Shown: positions 47,637 through 57,482, numbered from the stretch's first letter. The stretch: 64,000 bases of DNA from Olivibacter sp. SDN3 (GCF_014334135.1 NZ_CP060497.1:1550001-1614000); one strand, 5' to 3'. The notes: generated from the letters alone by a model not told the origin. Made by a program: numbers and translations.

Positions 47637-48944
47637 TTAATCATATCGATAACGCATAAACCATCGATCATTAAGCATAAAGGAAACAATGAAATTAAAA
47701 TAGTTTTCTTTAACCAGATTATTAGATAAAGTTCCTCTTTGCCCTATTTCTGCCGAAAGATTTATTTTGTAATAAGCGTTAATACCTGGCTGCGACCGCA
47801 ATGGTAAACCGAAACCAACAGTAACGGCCATATCTTTTATGTCTTGTGAGTTAAGGTTGAGGTAAGTTTTGTCATACCTTAGTCCTAAACGGTAATCAAC
47901 CAAGTTCCAATATTTTATAGAATTGACATCAGGAGTCCATTGGGCCCCTACAGAAGCTCCGTAGCTGTCTTCCAACTGAAACTGTAAATCACTATTTTCT
48001 TGGTTGTAATCAGACCATGTAGCATAACGTACGTCTGCCCCTAACAACCATTTTGCTTGGTTGATACTAAAGCCAAAACTATGGCGCATGGGTAAGCGTA
48101 CCTTTTCTTCATTTCCATAAAAGGAGCTAACCGTATCTAAAATGGAATTGATTGTTCCGTCTGATACATTGCTTGATATACGGGTAACAATTTTTGAAGC
48201 CTCTGAAGTGATTCTGGTGCCCAAGCTATTGGTATAACCTATGGTCAGTAAGGTACGGTCGTTTAGCGGTGTAAAGTATTGCACGCCAAGATCGTAATTA
48301 AAGCCATTAATATCACGCTTATCTTCAATGCGCGAATTGGTTGCACCTAGCTGATTGGGAAACTCAATGCCACTGATGTTATTTAGTTTCCCAAAGAGAT
48401 AGGAAACATTCGCTCCAATGCTAAAATGTTCTCCAATTCCTATTCCATAACCGATGTATGCTTTGCTGATTCCCCCTTCTCCCGCAAAAGCCCGATTGGC
48501 TAGCGTGCTATCACCAGAGCCGAAAGAAGTAGGCGCAGAATAGCTATAGCCCATATCCGAGAAGGGCATCAAGCCGAAGCTAAAAGCCGATTTTGGTGTT
48601 AACGGAATACCAAAATTTATATGGTTTAAAGAAAAGTTACCACTTGCTTCGCTCTGTCCGTCCTTTTGAAGAATAGTGCGGTTCATGTACGCCCCAATAT
48701 CCATGGTGGTAAGATGAATGTTTGAATAGGATGCAGGGTTGGCAACATTGATGTTGCTATAGCTTCCCATGTTGCGTACACCGGTTGAGAGTCCACCTAT
48801 TGCTTTATATTGAGGAAGTTGATCGCCTCTTAAGAGGCCATAACCAAATGCTGAATAAGGGGAGCTACTGTTTGATTGCGCATTGGCGGTAGCGCTTATG
48901 CATAGTCCAACGATACAAAGGTATTTCTTAATATTTAATCTCAT
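47637..48944 (-). CDS. Outer-membrane protein of unknown function
   Basis: The ATG at 48944 (MRLNIKKYLCIVG) follows an in-frame TTG and gives 435 residues. A signal peptide ends ...TANAQ. The body shows FadL/PorV-like features: SPYSAFGYGLLRG at the start, IGGLSTGVRNMGSYSNINVANPASYSN (core NVANPASYSNI), and many alternating strands to a C-terminal YRYD. Homologues commonly precede lptC in this phylum, hinting at an envelope-assembly role. Confidence 0.75.
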   Translation of the reverse strand: MRLNIKKYLCIVGLCISATANAQSNSSSPYSAFGYGLLRGDQLPQYKAIGGLSTGVRNMGSYSNINVANPASYSNIHLTTMDIGAYMNRTILQKDGQSEASGNFSLNHINFGIPLTPKSAFSFGLMPFSDMGYSYSAPTSFGSGDSTLANRAFAGEGGISKAYIGYGIGIGEHFSIGANVSYLFGKLNNISGIEFPNQLGATNSRIEDKRDINGFNYDLGVQYFTPLNDRTLLTIGYTNSLGTRITSEASKIVTRISSNVSDGTINSILDTVSSFYGNEEKVRLPMRHSFGFSINQAKWLLGADVRYATWSDYNQENSDLQFQLEDSYGASVGAQWTPDVNSIKYWNLVDYRLGLRYDKTYLNLNSQDIKDMAVTVGFGLPLRSQPGINAYYKINLSAEIGQRGTLSNNLVKENYFNFIVSFMLNDRWFMRYRYD

Positions 48945-49053
48945 GCGGATGTACAATTCAAGAAGCTATTTCTTCAAATTTTAACAGCTAAGACGGATAG
49001 TTGTAACGGATATGATACGGCTTCCGGCCTAGTATTTTGCTATTTTAAGATTG

Positions 49054-49061
49054 CAAAGCTA
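49054..49061 (-). promoter_or_regulatory. Candidate -7 element upstream of the outer-membrane protein gene
   Basis: The minus strand reads TAGCTTTG, an exact TAnnTTTG match, 110 nt before the start codon at 48944. No -33 TTG is visible. Confidence 0.4.
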
Positions 49062-49127
49062 TTTATTTTTTAATTGTGATGCGGTGTGTTTTTGTTAAAA
49101 AAGGTTAAAACCCACAGATTTACTTGC

Positions 49128-50108
49128 TTAGAAGAGTTGAAAATACAATATCGTTAACAATAAAATTGTGTAGACTCCTTCGTAAAACCATCTAAGTTTG
49201 GCAAAATTAAAATAATATGCCATATAAATTGATATCGGTGGAGCACATAGTAGGAAATGGAAATCGGGAGTATCTGCTTTTAGGTAAAAAGAGGCAGCAC
49301 CAAATAAAAACATAAAGAAAAGCAATTGAAAAGATTTTCTTACATGGACAATACTCTTATAAAAATTTTCCCTTAGCGTATTTAGAAAGAGTATCAGCAC
49401 CAATGCGAGGGGCAGAAGCACCCAATAATCGTATAAGTCGATATTGAAAGAAGTCGGGAAAGCGTGCGTTAATGGCTTCCAGATAGCATAATAGGCCGCT
49501 AACTGATCGTTCCATAGGTAAATAATACCTAAGAGGAAGTAAATTACCACAAAACCTAATAAACCTGCTACCCATTCCCGCCAGTCGAAAGGCCTGAAAA
49601 TAATAAGCGCAATCCAAAGTAAAGGGAACATCACAATGAAGGGGAAATAGAAAAGTGTACCAACGGCCACGAGCATGCCCAAATCAAAAAGCGTAGATTT
49701 TACTTCCTTTCGATGGTAGGTTTTCAGGAGTTTATCGATCATCCATATGAGGAAAAAATTACAGATCAGGGTGGGTGTTAATGCTAAAAACGGCAGCAGA
49801 AGACTTGCCGTTGTAACGTACATCAGTGCCGGAAGAAAGGTGGGTTTTCCCAGAAGGTTGTGGTTATCAACAATTCTGTTGAGAAATAAGGCCTGGCCAA
49901 TGGTAATAACTAGCGTAATAATCACATTGGACTTTGGAGTTAAGGTGAAATCGTCAAAATTATCTAAGAGAGATGAGATGGAAGGCTCAAAAAGTAGCGG
50001 ATGAAATGCACGGGGTAGATGTATGAAGGCACCAATACACAGAATAACAGCTATAGCTATTAGAAAGGCTAAATTCGCCGGAGTAAATTTTCTAAATAAG
50101 TTGATCAT
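49128..50108 (-). CDS. Polytopic membrane protein (DUF6427-like)
   Basis: The 326-residue protein has about nine hydrophobic helices and few charged loops. The segment FPFIVMFPLLWIALIIFRPFDWREWVAG (core LIIFRPFDWREWVAG) is typical of a Bacteroidota family annotated as DUF6427. Function is unknown; it belongs by position to the envelope cluster. Confidence 0.65.
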   Translation of the reverse strand: MINLFRKFTPANLAFLIAIAVILCIGAFIHLPRAFHPLLFEPSISSLLDNFDDFTLTPKSNVIITLVITIGQALFLNRIVDNHNLLGKPTFLPALMYVTTASLLLPFLALTPTLICNFFLIWMIDKLLKTYHRKEVKSTLFDLGMLVAVGTLFYFPFIVMFPLLWIALIIFRPFDWREWVAGLLGFVVIYFLLGIIYLWNDQLAAYYAIWKPLTHAFPTSFNIDLYDYWVLLPLALVLILFLNTLRENFYKSIVHVRKSFQLLFFMFLFGAASFYLKADTPDFHFLLCAPPISIYMAYYFNFAKLRWFYEGVYTILLLTILYFQLF

Positions 50109-50190
50109 GCAAAAGCCATCTCCATGTTATGAAAGTACAATATTAATACAATTATTGGAGATTGAAAATGATGGCTGGAGCAGAACCTTT

Positions 50191-51039
50191 TTACACCTCT
50201 GTTTTTAATAGTTCCAGCAGTTTATTGATGTTTAATTTGTCGTTTAGATCTTCGACATCCAATGGGTCTGTCTCATCATATTCTTCAGGTAAGCATTCTT
50301 GAGGATTATAACGATAAATGCTCCAAGAGCCATTAATATATTCCAATGCAGTTAAATTTTCAACCCAATCGCCTGAATTGAGGTACATCACCCGACCATT
50401 TTCAGTAACAATTTCTTTTATTTCGGGCTGGTGGATATGCCCACAGATTACATATTGATAACCTTTTTCTATTGCTAAATCTGCGGAGGTTTCCTCAAAG
50501 TTATTAATGAATTTAACGGCGTCTTTAAAATGCGCCTTTACTCTTTTCGAAAAACTCATTTTCCCTTGTCCCATTTTAACTAAACACCAATTGACAAAGC
50601 TGTTAAGAAGGATAAGTGTATCGTAACCGATAGCCCCGAGGCGCGCTAGCCATTTAGAATGCTGCATGGTTACATCAAAAATGTCCCCATGGAAAATCCA
50701 GGCGCGCCCCTGCTGTAAGGGGAGGACTAGTTTATTCAGTAGTTGTAGGGAGCCCAGCTTGAAATCGGCAAATTTACGGAGCATCTCATCGTGGTTCCCT
50801 GTTAAATAGAACACCGGAACTCCCTCTGCCACAAACTTTAGTAGTTTCCGAACAACCTTCATATGGCTTTCCGGCCAGTAATGTTTGCTGAATTGCCAGA
50901 CGTCAATGATATCACCATTTAAAATGATCTTTTTCGGTTTGATACTTTTGAGATAGGTGAGGAGTTCTTTAGCGTGACACCCGTAAGTTCCGAGGTGAAC
51001 GTCTGAGATAACAACCAGGTCTACTGCGCGTTTTGGCAT
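50191..51039 (-). CDS. LpxH-like UDP-2,3-diacylglucosamine diphosphatase family metallophosphoesterase
   Basis: The 282-residue protein shows the LpxH-type calcineurin motifs: ISDVHLGTYG, LNGDIIDVWQF, LTGNHDEMLRKF, FHGDIFD and CGHIHQPEI. LpxH makes lipid X in lipid A synthesis; a related Bacteroidota subgroup has uncertain specificity. Its position beside lptC-type genes supports an outer-membrane lipid role. Confidence 0.82.
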   Translation of the reverse strand: MPKRAVDLVVISDVHLGTYGCHAKELLTYLKSIKPKKIILNGDIIDVWQFSKHYWPESHMKVVRKLLKFVAEGVPVFYLTGNHDEMLRKFADFKLGSLQLLNKLVLPLQQGRAWIFHGDIFDVTMQHSKWLARLGAIGYDTLILLNSFVNWCLVKMGQGKMSFSKRVKAHFKDAVKFINNFEETSADLAIEKGYQYVICGHIHQPEIKEIVTENGRVMYLNSGDWVENLTALEYINGSWSIYRYNPQECLPEEYDETDPLDVEDLNDKLNINKLLELLKTEV

Positions 51040-51103
51040 CAGCGTATAGCTTTTTCACAAAAGACTAAAACGGATGTTAACTTACTGTTAAACAGGTGTT
51101 ATT

Positions 51104-52930
51104 TTATTTCGCCGCTGCCTCCCTAAGTAAAATATTAGCGCTGAAATTAATAAAATAATCAGCTGCTTCATCATCCTTTGAACGGTAATGGTCAATGTAA
51201 ATGGAGTTTAGCGATAAACATACCTCATAACCTTTCACCTGCATGGTCATCTGCATTTTTTTCTTGGGATAGTAAAAATGACGATTATTGGGCATTTTAG
51301 CGATGAGTTTATTTGACTTATAGTCCGCTTCGATTTCTTGTAGGAGCTCGCTCAGATCAAAAATATGTTGCTCGGAAGCGATGATAATTTCACAACTATG
51401 TTTCCTGTTATCAGGTATGATACGGATAGAATCGCCTGCAAGCCTTGTTGCTACCTCCTGTTGGTAGGTGTCGAGTTTGATGAGGAAGTCCCAACTTGTG
51501 ACAGAGATCACCTGCTCTTCATCTGAAAAGACTGTGTAGCTCTTTGCTTCAGGGCTGGCGGTACTGGGATCTATATGAAGTATGGCATAAGCAGAATCGA
51601 GTTTATGTTTGATGACATCGTAACTAGAGCTATTGTTGTTCTTTGTCTCGATGGTTTTTTCGATAGATTTTAAGTCCTTATCGGTAAATGATTGAATTGA
51701 AGAAAGTCCGTGGGTACTTATCAGGTATTGAAGAATACTTATCTGTGTTGTTCCGTCACGTTCTCCCGCCCCTTCTTCCATAAGGGCTTTTAGCCTATTT
51801 ACCTGAGATCGTAAGGAAATTTTACTGGCGCTTTGCGGACCGTAAACCATTCCAAATGCAAATAGGCAAAGGCTAATTGGAATAAGCCGGATATCCTGCC
51901 GTTTACTGATCAGGAAATAAGCCGTTATGCCGGAAAGCCATAAGGCGATTGCGATAAGAAAATAACGGGGCTCAGTAATTCCATAGGCGGCCACTCGTTT
52001 ATAGATAGCCAATATTAGCAGCGCCAGTAAGGGAATCATCATGAGGTAGAAGAGACGGACGAACAGGCTTATCCAAGTGTTCTCCGCAGTGTCTCTGATG
52101 GGAAAAACCAATAGTAGCGATAAGACGCCAAAGAAAGCGTAACCAATAATGAGTGTGGAAACCATTCCATCCGGAAGCTCCCATTTAATCATGATCTTCA
52201 GCTCATAGATAAGCAATATCAACAGGTAAATACTCATCAACGGAATGAGTACATATTGGGTGAATATTTTAAGGCTTCTGGGATACCCTGAGGTTTGCCG
52301 GGATGTTATACGACTTGCAGAGGGAATTCCGGCAAGGAAGAATAAGGAGTTAAAACCAATCGCGATCAACGAGAACAAACGCTGGTAATACTTCTCGTCG
52401 AGCTTCACAGAAAAGAGCTTGTCGATAGCAGAGAGGGCTATTACCAGACCGAAGAATAATATGAAAGCATATAGTGCAGCGGTAATGAAACGTAGAAAAA
52501 GGGTTTTATTAAATGTCCAAAAAGCCGGTACACTTTTATCCCTAACAAAGGGAGCGATGGATACCAATAAATGACCTCCAATGGAAAGTAAAGCAATCCG
52601 ATATAAATCAGCTTTGTAATACATTGGGTTTAATACCCAAAAAAGTATTCCACAGAGCATGACAATTGCAACACTTAGGAGTGCTCTTTTCTTTGCGCCA
52701 AGTGATGCAGCTTCTGCATATAAATCGGCGGCCAGTAGCCAAGTAAAACTTATATTGGTAAGCGCTAGAAATTTAACTAGCTGATAGCTAAGGGTTCGAT
52801 TATCATACGCTACTTCAACAAACAGCAATGCGGCAATTGTGGCCAATACAATTAGCGCAGCTTGTAAGGGAAAACGGCTAAAAACGCCCATCGTGGCACG
52901 CAATAGCCTGCTTGGAGAAGGAATTTTCAT
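51104..52930 (-). CDS. DUF4153 family membrane protein
   Basis: The ATG at 52930 (MKIPSPSRLL) gives 608 residues; the longer frame runs back across the divergent promoters. Ten or more hydrophobic helices occupy the first 380 residues, with LYAFILFFGLVIALSAIDKLF and TQYVLIPLMSIYLLILLIYELKI segments (cores GLVIALSAIDKLF and YVLIPLMSIYLLILL) typical of DUF4153. A soluble C-terminal domain follows. Function is unknown. Confidence 0.8.
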   Translation of the reverse strand: MKIPSPSRLLRATMGVFSRFPLQAALIVLATIAALLFVEVAYDNRTLSYQLVKFLALTNISFTWLLAADLYAEAASLGAKKRALLSVAIVMLCGILFWVLNPMYYKADLYRIALLSIGGHLLVSIAPFVRDKSVPAFWTFNKTLFLRFITAALYAFILFFGLVIALSAIDKLFSVKLDEKYYQRLFSLIAIGFNSLFFLAGIPSASRITSRQTSGYPRSLKIFTQYVLIPLMSIYLLILLIYELKIMIKWELPDGMVSTLIIGYAFFGVLSLLLVFPIRDTAENTWISLFVRLFYLMMIPLLALLILAIYKRVAAYGITEPRYFLIAIALWLSGITAYFLISKRQDIRLIPISLCLFAFGMVYGPQSASKISLRSQVNRLKALMEEGAGERDGTTQISILQYLISTHGLSSIQSFTDKDLKSIEKTIETKNNNSSSYDVIKHKLDSAYAILHIDPSTASPEAKSYTVFSDEEQVISVTSWDFLIKLDTYQQEVATRLAGDSIRIIPDNRKHSCEIIIASEQHIFDLSELLQEIEADYKSNKLIAKMPNNRHFYYPKKKMQMTMQVKGYEVCLSLNSIYIDHYRSKDDEAADYFINFSANILLREAAAK

Positions 52931-52954
52931 TGGCAAGATGTTAGCGGTTCTTAT

Positions 52955-52962
52955 CAAAGATA
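52955..52962 (-). promoter_or_regulatory. -7 element of the DUF4153 gene promoter
   Basis: The minus strand reads TATCTTTG, 24 nt before the start at 52930. It overlaps the -33 region of the divergent trhO promoter. Confidence 0.5.
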
Positions 52963-52984
52963 TGGAAGCTCGATCAAAAATCCT

Positions 52985-52992
52985 TATCTTTG
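52985..52992 (+). promoter_or_regulatory. -7 element of the trhO promoter
   Basis: TATCTTTG, an exact TAnnTTTG match, lies 47 nt before the chosen trhO start and supports it. The -33 position holds ATG instead of TTG. Confidence 0.55.
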
Positions 52993-53039
52993 TGCTTTTT
53001 AAAACATTAAACGCCGTTTGCAGCGGTATCAATGCATAT

Positions 53040-54020
53040 ATGAGAGCATATCAAACCTTGCTGTACTATTGCTACAGCCCTATCGAAAACGCAGAAGAGT
53101 TTGCCCAGCAGCATTTGGAATTTTGTAAGTCATTAGACCTTGTTGGGCGTATTATCGTGGCAGACGAAGGCCTGAACGGTACGGTATCTGGAACGCAAGA
53201 GGCCTGCAAAGCCTATATGGATACCGTGCATGCGGATGAGCGATTCGCTAAAACCGACTTTAAAGTAGACGAAGTAGATGAGCCTTCTTTCATTAAGATG
53301 CACTGTCGGTATAAGGCGGAGATCGTACATTCAGGACTGCGCAACCCCCAAGTAATTGACCCTAATAAACGCACAGGGGTTCATCTGGAGCCTAAAGAAT
53401 TTTTGGAATTAAAAGATCGGGAAGATGTGGTGATATTGGATGTACGCTCTGACTATGAGCATAATGTAGGGCATTTTAAAAATGCCGTGCGGCTAGATAT
53501 TGAAAACTTTCGCGAATTTCCGGAAAAGATCAATGAATTGGCCAAATACAAAGATAAGAAGATATTGACCTACTGCACCGGAGGCATTAAGTGTGAGAAA
53601 GCATCTGCGCTGTTATTACATGAAGGCTTTGAAAATGTTTACCAATTGCATGGTGGCATTATTAAATACGGGAAAGAAGTTGGGGGAAAAGACTTTGAAG
53701 GTAAATGTTACGTGTTTGACAATAGAGTTGCTGTTGACATAAACCAAGTCAATCCCACAGTGGTTTCTACCTGTTTTAATTGCGGCGCTGTTAGCAGCAA
53801 GATGATCAACTGTGCTAACCCGGAGTGCAACGAACACTTTACCCAATGCGATGAATGTGGATGGAAAATGGATGGCTGTTGTTCAGAAGCATGTAGAGAA
53901 CATCCAAGAAAGCGACCTTATGACGGTACGGGATATTATGTTAAAATTCCACAGTCGGTTGATGTAAGCAAAAGGAAGTATAAGAAATTTCCTGAAAAGA
54001 CCCTCCTTACTAACGAATAG
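53040..54020 (+). CDS. trhO: tRNA uridine(34) hydroxylase TrhO (rhodanese family)
   Basis: The ATG at 53040 (MRAYQTLLYYCY) gives 326 residues; the longer upstream frame crosses the promoter. The N-terminal acylphosphatase-like region has ADEGLNGTVSGT. The rhodanese domain has the diagnostic YCTGGIKCEKAS loop with catalytic C179. A cysteine-rich C-terminal region follows (CFNCGAVS, CANPECNEHF, CDECGWKMDGCC). TrhO hydroxylates wobble U34 to ho5U. Confidence 0.94.
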   Translation: MRAYQTLLYYCYSPIENAEEFAQQHLEFCKSLDLVGRIIVADEGLNGTVSGTQEACKAYMDTVHADERFAKTDFKVDEVDEPSFIKMHCRYKAEIVHSGLRNPQVIDPNKRTGVHLEPKEFLELKDREDVVILDVRSDYEHNVGHFKNAVRLDIENFREFPEKINELAKYKDKKILTYCTGGIKCEKASALLLHEGFENVYQLHGGIIKYGKEVGGKDFEGKCYVFDNRVAVDINQVNPTVVSTCFNCGAVSSKMINCANPECNEHFTQCDECGWKMDGCCSEACREHPRKRPYDGTGYYVKIPQSVDVSKRKYKKFPEKTLLTNE

Positions 54021-54031
54021 GATGTAAGGTT

Positions 54032-56983
54032 ATGCGCATTTCCTTTTTGGCCATTGTTAGCTTATCAATTACCTTAATGGTAGGACTCGTCTACTCCAGA
54101 CAACCATCCCTTGGTAATTCGTCCTATGGGCAAAGCAATGCGTTTAATAAAAGGATAGGCGTTAACGCCTCCGGACAGGTGCCATTCTCCGGTATACCTC
54201 TTGTACAGAACTATACCAAAGCAACATATTTAGCAGCAAATCAGAATTGGTCGGTATCCTGTGGAGAAAACGGTATGCTTTATTTCGGTAATAATGATGG
54301 GCTGCTCAGTTTTGATGGCCATTGGTGGGAATTATACCATATGCCAGGTAATATCATTGTTCGAAGTGTCGCTACGGATAAAAATGGCCGAACATACACC
54401 GGGGGACTTCGTGAATTCGGTTACTGGGAAAGAGACTCTTTCGGACAGCTAGGTTATCACTCGCTCAGTAATCAGTTAGAAGAAAAGCATAGGTTAAATG
54501 ATGAGGTGTGGAAGATCTACGTAAATGAAGAACAAGTTATATTTCAGAGTTTCTCGTCCATATACGTTTATAAAGAGGGTAAATTATTGCATATTGATGC
54601 TCCCAGCCCGATGCTTTTTCTATTCGAGGTAAATGAGCGGTATTTTGTTGAAGCGCTTTCCTCAGGCTTATACGAACTGAAGAATGATAAGTTAAGAAAG
54701 GTGCTTTCTTCCGGTGACTTTGGTAATTCGCGTATCCTCACGATATTATCGAATGATAACGGTAATTTTCTTATCGGCACAGCCCAGCAGGGTATTTACG
54801 AATGGGATGGTCAATCGATCAAGCCCTGGCAAAATGACGCACAAGAAGATCTGCGGAGGTACCAGCTGAATAACGGACTAAAATTACGGGAGGGCCATTA
54901 TGCTTTTGGAACAATCCTTAACGGTCTTTATATTTTAAACGACAAAGGGAGAAAAGTACTCCACATTAATAAAGAAACAGGTCTTCAAAACAACACCATA
55001 CTTAGTCTACAGCTTGATAAACAGCAGAATATATGGGCGGGTTTAGATAATGGTATCGATCGTATAGAAATAAATTCTCCCATATATTATTATAACGACA
55101 AAGCAGGGCTTTTAGGTACCGTATATGCCTCGATCGTTTATCAAAACAAACTATATCTGGGAACAAACCAAGGGCTGTATTGTAGCGACTGGTCTGCGGA
55201 AAAAAGTAAATCCCTAAATTTCAAATTGCTAGAAGGCTCGCAAGGACAGGTCTGGGATCTTAGCCTTATCGACAACGAATTGCTATGTGGGCATAATAAT
55301 GGCACATTTAAGGTTAACGGAGATCAACTGGAGTGGCTTTCGGATGTTACGGGAGGATATGTAGTGCAAGCGCTCCAACAACAGGAATCTCGCCTAATTC
55401 AAGGAACATATACTGGTCTGGCGCTTTTTGAAAGACATCAGCATGAATGGAAATTTGTTCATAAGATTAAAAATTTCGAAGAGCCTGTACAATATCTTCA
55501 GCAGGTGGATAACAATAAGTTTTGGATAAGCGGCTATAAAGGTTTATACATGTTACAACTGAATGCAACGCAGGATTCCGTTGTTTACAGTCGCCTATAC
55601 CAGGAGAAAGATGGTTTACCAAAGACACCCTATGTAAATGTGTTTAATCTGGCTGGTAAGCTTGTTTTTTCTACAGATGCTGGTTTCTACCTCTATGATG
55701 AAATAGCCGATAAATTTCATGTGTATGCACAGCTAAATGAACGTCTTGGCACCTTTGCGAATGCGAATAAGGTGATACCGGCAGACGCTGGAAATTATTG
55801 GTTTATTAGAAAGGGAAATGTGTCGCTTGTAAGTTTTGGAGAAGCAGGAAAGGTTACGATTGATTCGATGCAGTTCTCCCCCTTAAGTAACCGAATGTTA
55901 AACTATTACGAGAATGTAAATAAATTAGCTGATGATCTCTACCTGATCAGTCTCGATGATGGTTTTGCGCTATATCGAAAAAATGATCGTACGGTGAATG
56001 ATCTTGACTTAAGTAAGCCGCTGTTACAACGGGTGGAAGATATAACGGATAGTACCGCACGGTTAATTAACTTTGCATCAACAGCCGACTTAGAAATTGC
56101 TTACAATAAAAATAACATCCGGCTCACTTATGCCCTGCCTCACTACAGCTCCAACACCGTCCTGTTTCAGTATATACTTGAAGGATATTCGAAGAATTGG
56201 TCGGAGTGGACGGACATACCGCAGCGGGAATTTACAAATTTAGCACGTGGCAAATACGTTTTTAAACTTCGGGCAAAAACCGTTGATGGTAAAATTACGC
56301 CTGTATCGAGTTTAGCCTTCCGTGTTTTGGCCCCATGGTACCTATCCTGGCCGGCTTGGATGGTATACGGCTGTTTGCTCATTATAGGAGCAATAGGTGT
56401 TCGAAAATACTATCAGTATAAATTACGTAAACATCGCGAACATGTACAGCAGAAGCTGAAATTGGAGCAGGAAGAACGACTGCGACAGGAAGCACAGGCA
56501 AACGAACAACGCTTAATGCAGTTAAAAAATGTACAACTTGAAAAGGAATTGGCGGGAAAAAACCGGGAATTAGCTAATTCGGCTATGAATATCGTGTATA
56601 AAAACGAGTTGCTCAATAATGTGCATGATGAACTTTCACAATTAAAAGACAGCGAGGGACGTAAGCTTTCTGGCGAACAGTTAAAAAAGATAAGTAAGAT
56701 AATCGACGATGCGAGGAGTGACGAGCGCGATTGGAACCTGTTCGAAGAAAGTTTCAATGAGGCTCACGAAAACTTCTTTAAAAAATTGAAACAAACTTAT
56801 CCAGAGCTCGTGCCCAACGACCTGAAACTTTGTGCCTACCTAAGAATGAATATGAGCAGTAAGGAAATCGCATCATTACTTAATATTACCACCAGAGGAG
56901 TAGAAATTCGGCGCTACCGCTTACGGAAGAAATTGAACTTGCAACATGATCAGAACCTATCCGAGTTTCTGATGGAAGTGTAG
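54032..56983 (+). CDS. Membrane-bound transcription regulator with propeller, triple-Y and LuxR-type HTH domains
   Basis: The 983-residue protein has a signal anchor, two seven-bladed two-component-regulator propellers (about 60-690) and a Y_Y_Y domain (about 710-780; FQYILEGYSKNWSEWTDI). A membrane helix (about 785-805), a coiled coil and a C-terminal HTH (about 915-980; MSSKEIASLLNITTRGVEIRRYRLRKKL, core SSKEIASLLNITTRGVEIR) follow. It is a hybrid two-component-like sensor without kinase or receiver domain. Such proteins usually control nearby SusC/SusD genes, which lie 768 nt downstream. Confidence 0.85.
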   Translation: MRISFLAIVSLSITLMVGLVYSRQPSLGNSSYGQSNAFNKRIGVNASGQVPFSGIPLVQNYTKATYLAANQNWSVSCGENGMLYFGNNDGLLSFDGHWWELYHMPGNIIVRSVATDKNGRTYTGGLREFGYWERDSFGQLGYHSLSNQLEEKHRLNDEVWKIYVNEEQVIFQSFSSIYVYKEGKLLHIDAPSPMLFLFEVNERYFVEALSSGLYELKNDKLRKVLSSGDFGNSRILTILSNDNGNFLIGTAQQGIYEWDGQSIKPWQNDAQEDLRRYQLNNGLKLREGHYAFGTILNGLYILNDKGRKVLHINKETGLQNNTILSLQLDKQQNIWAGLDNGIDRIEINSPIYYYNDKAGLLGTVYASIVYQNKLYLGTNQGLYCSDWSAEKSKSLNFKLLEGSQGQVWDLSLIDNELLCGHNNGTFKVNGDQLEWLSDVTGGYVVQALQQQESRLIQGTYTGLALFERHQHEWKFVHKIKNFEEPVQYLQQVDNNKFWISGYKGLYMLQLNATQDSVVYSRLYQEKDGLPKTPYVNVFNLAGKLVFSTDAGFYLYDEIADKFHVYAQLNERLGTFANANKVIPADAGNYWFIRKGNVSLVSFGEAGKVTIDSMQFSPLSNRMLNYYENVNKLADDLYLISLDDGFALYRKNDRTVNDLDLSKPLLQRVEDITDSTARLINFASTADLEIAYNKNNIRLTYALPHYSSNTVLFQYILEGYSKNWSEWTDIPQREFTNLARGKYVFKLRAKTVDGKITPVSSLAFRVLAPWYLSWPAWMVYGCLLIIGAIGVRKYYQYKLRKHREHVQQKLKLEQEERLRQEAQANEQRLMQLKNVQLEKELAGKNRELANSAMNIVYKNELLNNVHDELSQLKDSEGRKLSGEQLKKISKIIDDARSDERDWNLFEESFNEAHENFFKKLKQTYPELVPNDLKLCAYLRMNMSSKEIASLLNITTRGVEIRRYRLRKKLNLQHDQNLSEFLMEV

Positions 56984-57190
56984 CGCAAATCTGACAAACG
57001 CGACAGAAGCGTTAAGCCTGTAAATCATAATTATCTTCTCCATCACTATGGCGTTTTATTCAAATGGCTCGTATGTTGTTTACTTCCAGCATTCCCCTCT
57101 AATTAAAGATGATTGGTAACCATTTTAAGAAAAAACGCTAAAATAAAAGTAGTAAGATTTTATAATAAACCTATAAAGATACTCATGTTG

Positions 57191-57283
57191 ATCGTAAACT
57201 TACCGTTTTTTCACCGTTTATTGACCGTATAATTTACGATCAATAAACGGTGAAAAAACGGCCAAAAAACGATAAATTTGGCC
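57191..57283 (+). repeat. Nested inverted repeats between the regulator and SusC
   Basis: A perfect 22-bp inverted repeat has arms at 57203-57224 and 57240-57261 (each containing CACCGTTTATTGA or its complement) around a 15-nt loop. An 8-bp pair ATCGTAAA (57191-57198) and TTTACGAT (57233-57240) interleaves with it, so the two folds exclude each other or form a pseudoknot. A further hairpin GGCCAAA/TTTGGCC spans 57260-57283. It lies 207 nt after the regulator stop. Role unknown: operator, RNA switch or terminator. Confidence 0.6.
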
Positions 57284-57420
57284 TTGTATATACTTTCTTT
57301 ATAATTTTTTTATTATTTCATTTCTGGTTATTTGGTTAAAATAGGATTGTTTTAGCTATAACTGTTAGTCAAAAAAATTGGCAGGAAATAAAAAAATTAA
57401 GCGGAGTACAATTTCCATAC

Positions 57421-57482
57421 TACATCATTGCCTCTCAGGTACAAATGTGTATTTTCAACACTAATGCCTTTATTTTGAGAGG
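57421..57482 (+). repeat. Conserved nested-dyad element upstream of SusC, copy 1
   Basis: TACATCATTGCCTCTCA (57421-57437) is followed 38 nt later by TGAGAGG (57476-57482), complementary to CCTCTCA. Inside are GTGT (57447-57450) and ACAC (57458-57461), an inner pair. The same layout with identical 38-nt spacing occurs at 63397-63458 before the second SusC. T-rich sequence follows. Confidence 0.65.

Noticed and set aside
52839-53039. Upstream extension of the trhO frame
   Set aside because: It crosses the trhO promoter and the start of the divergent gene; family proteins begin at the equivalent of 53040.
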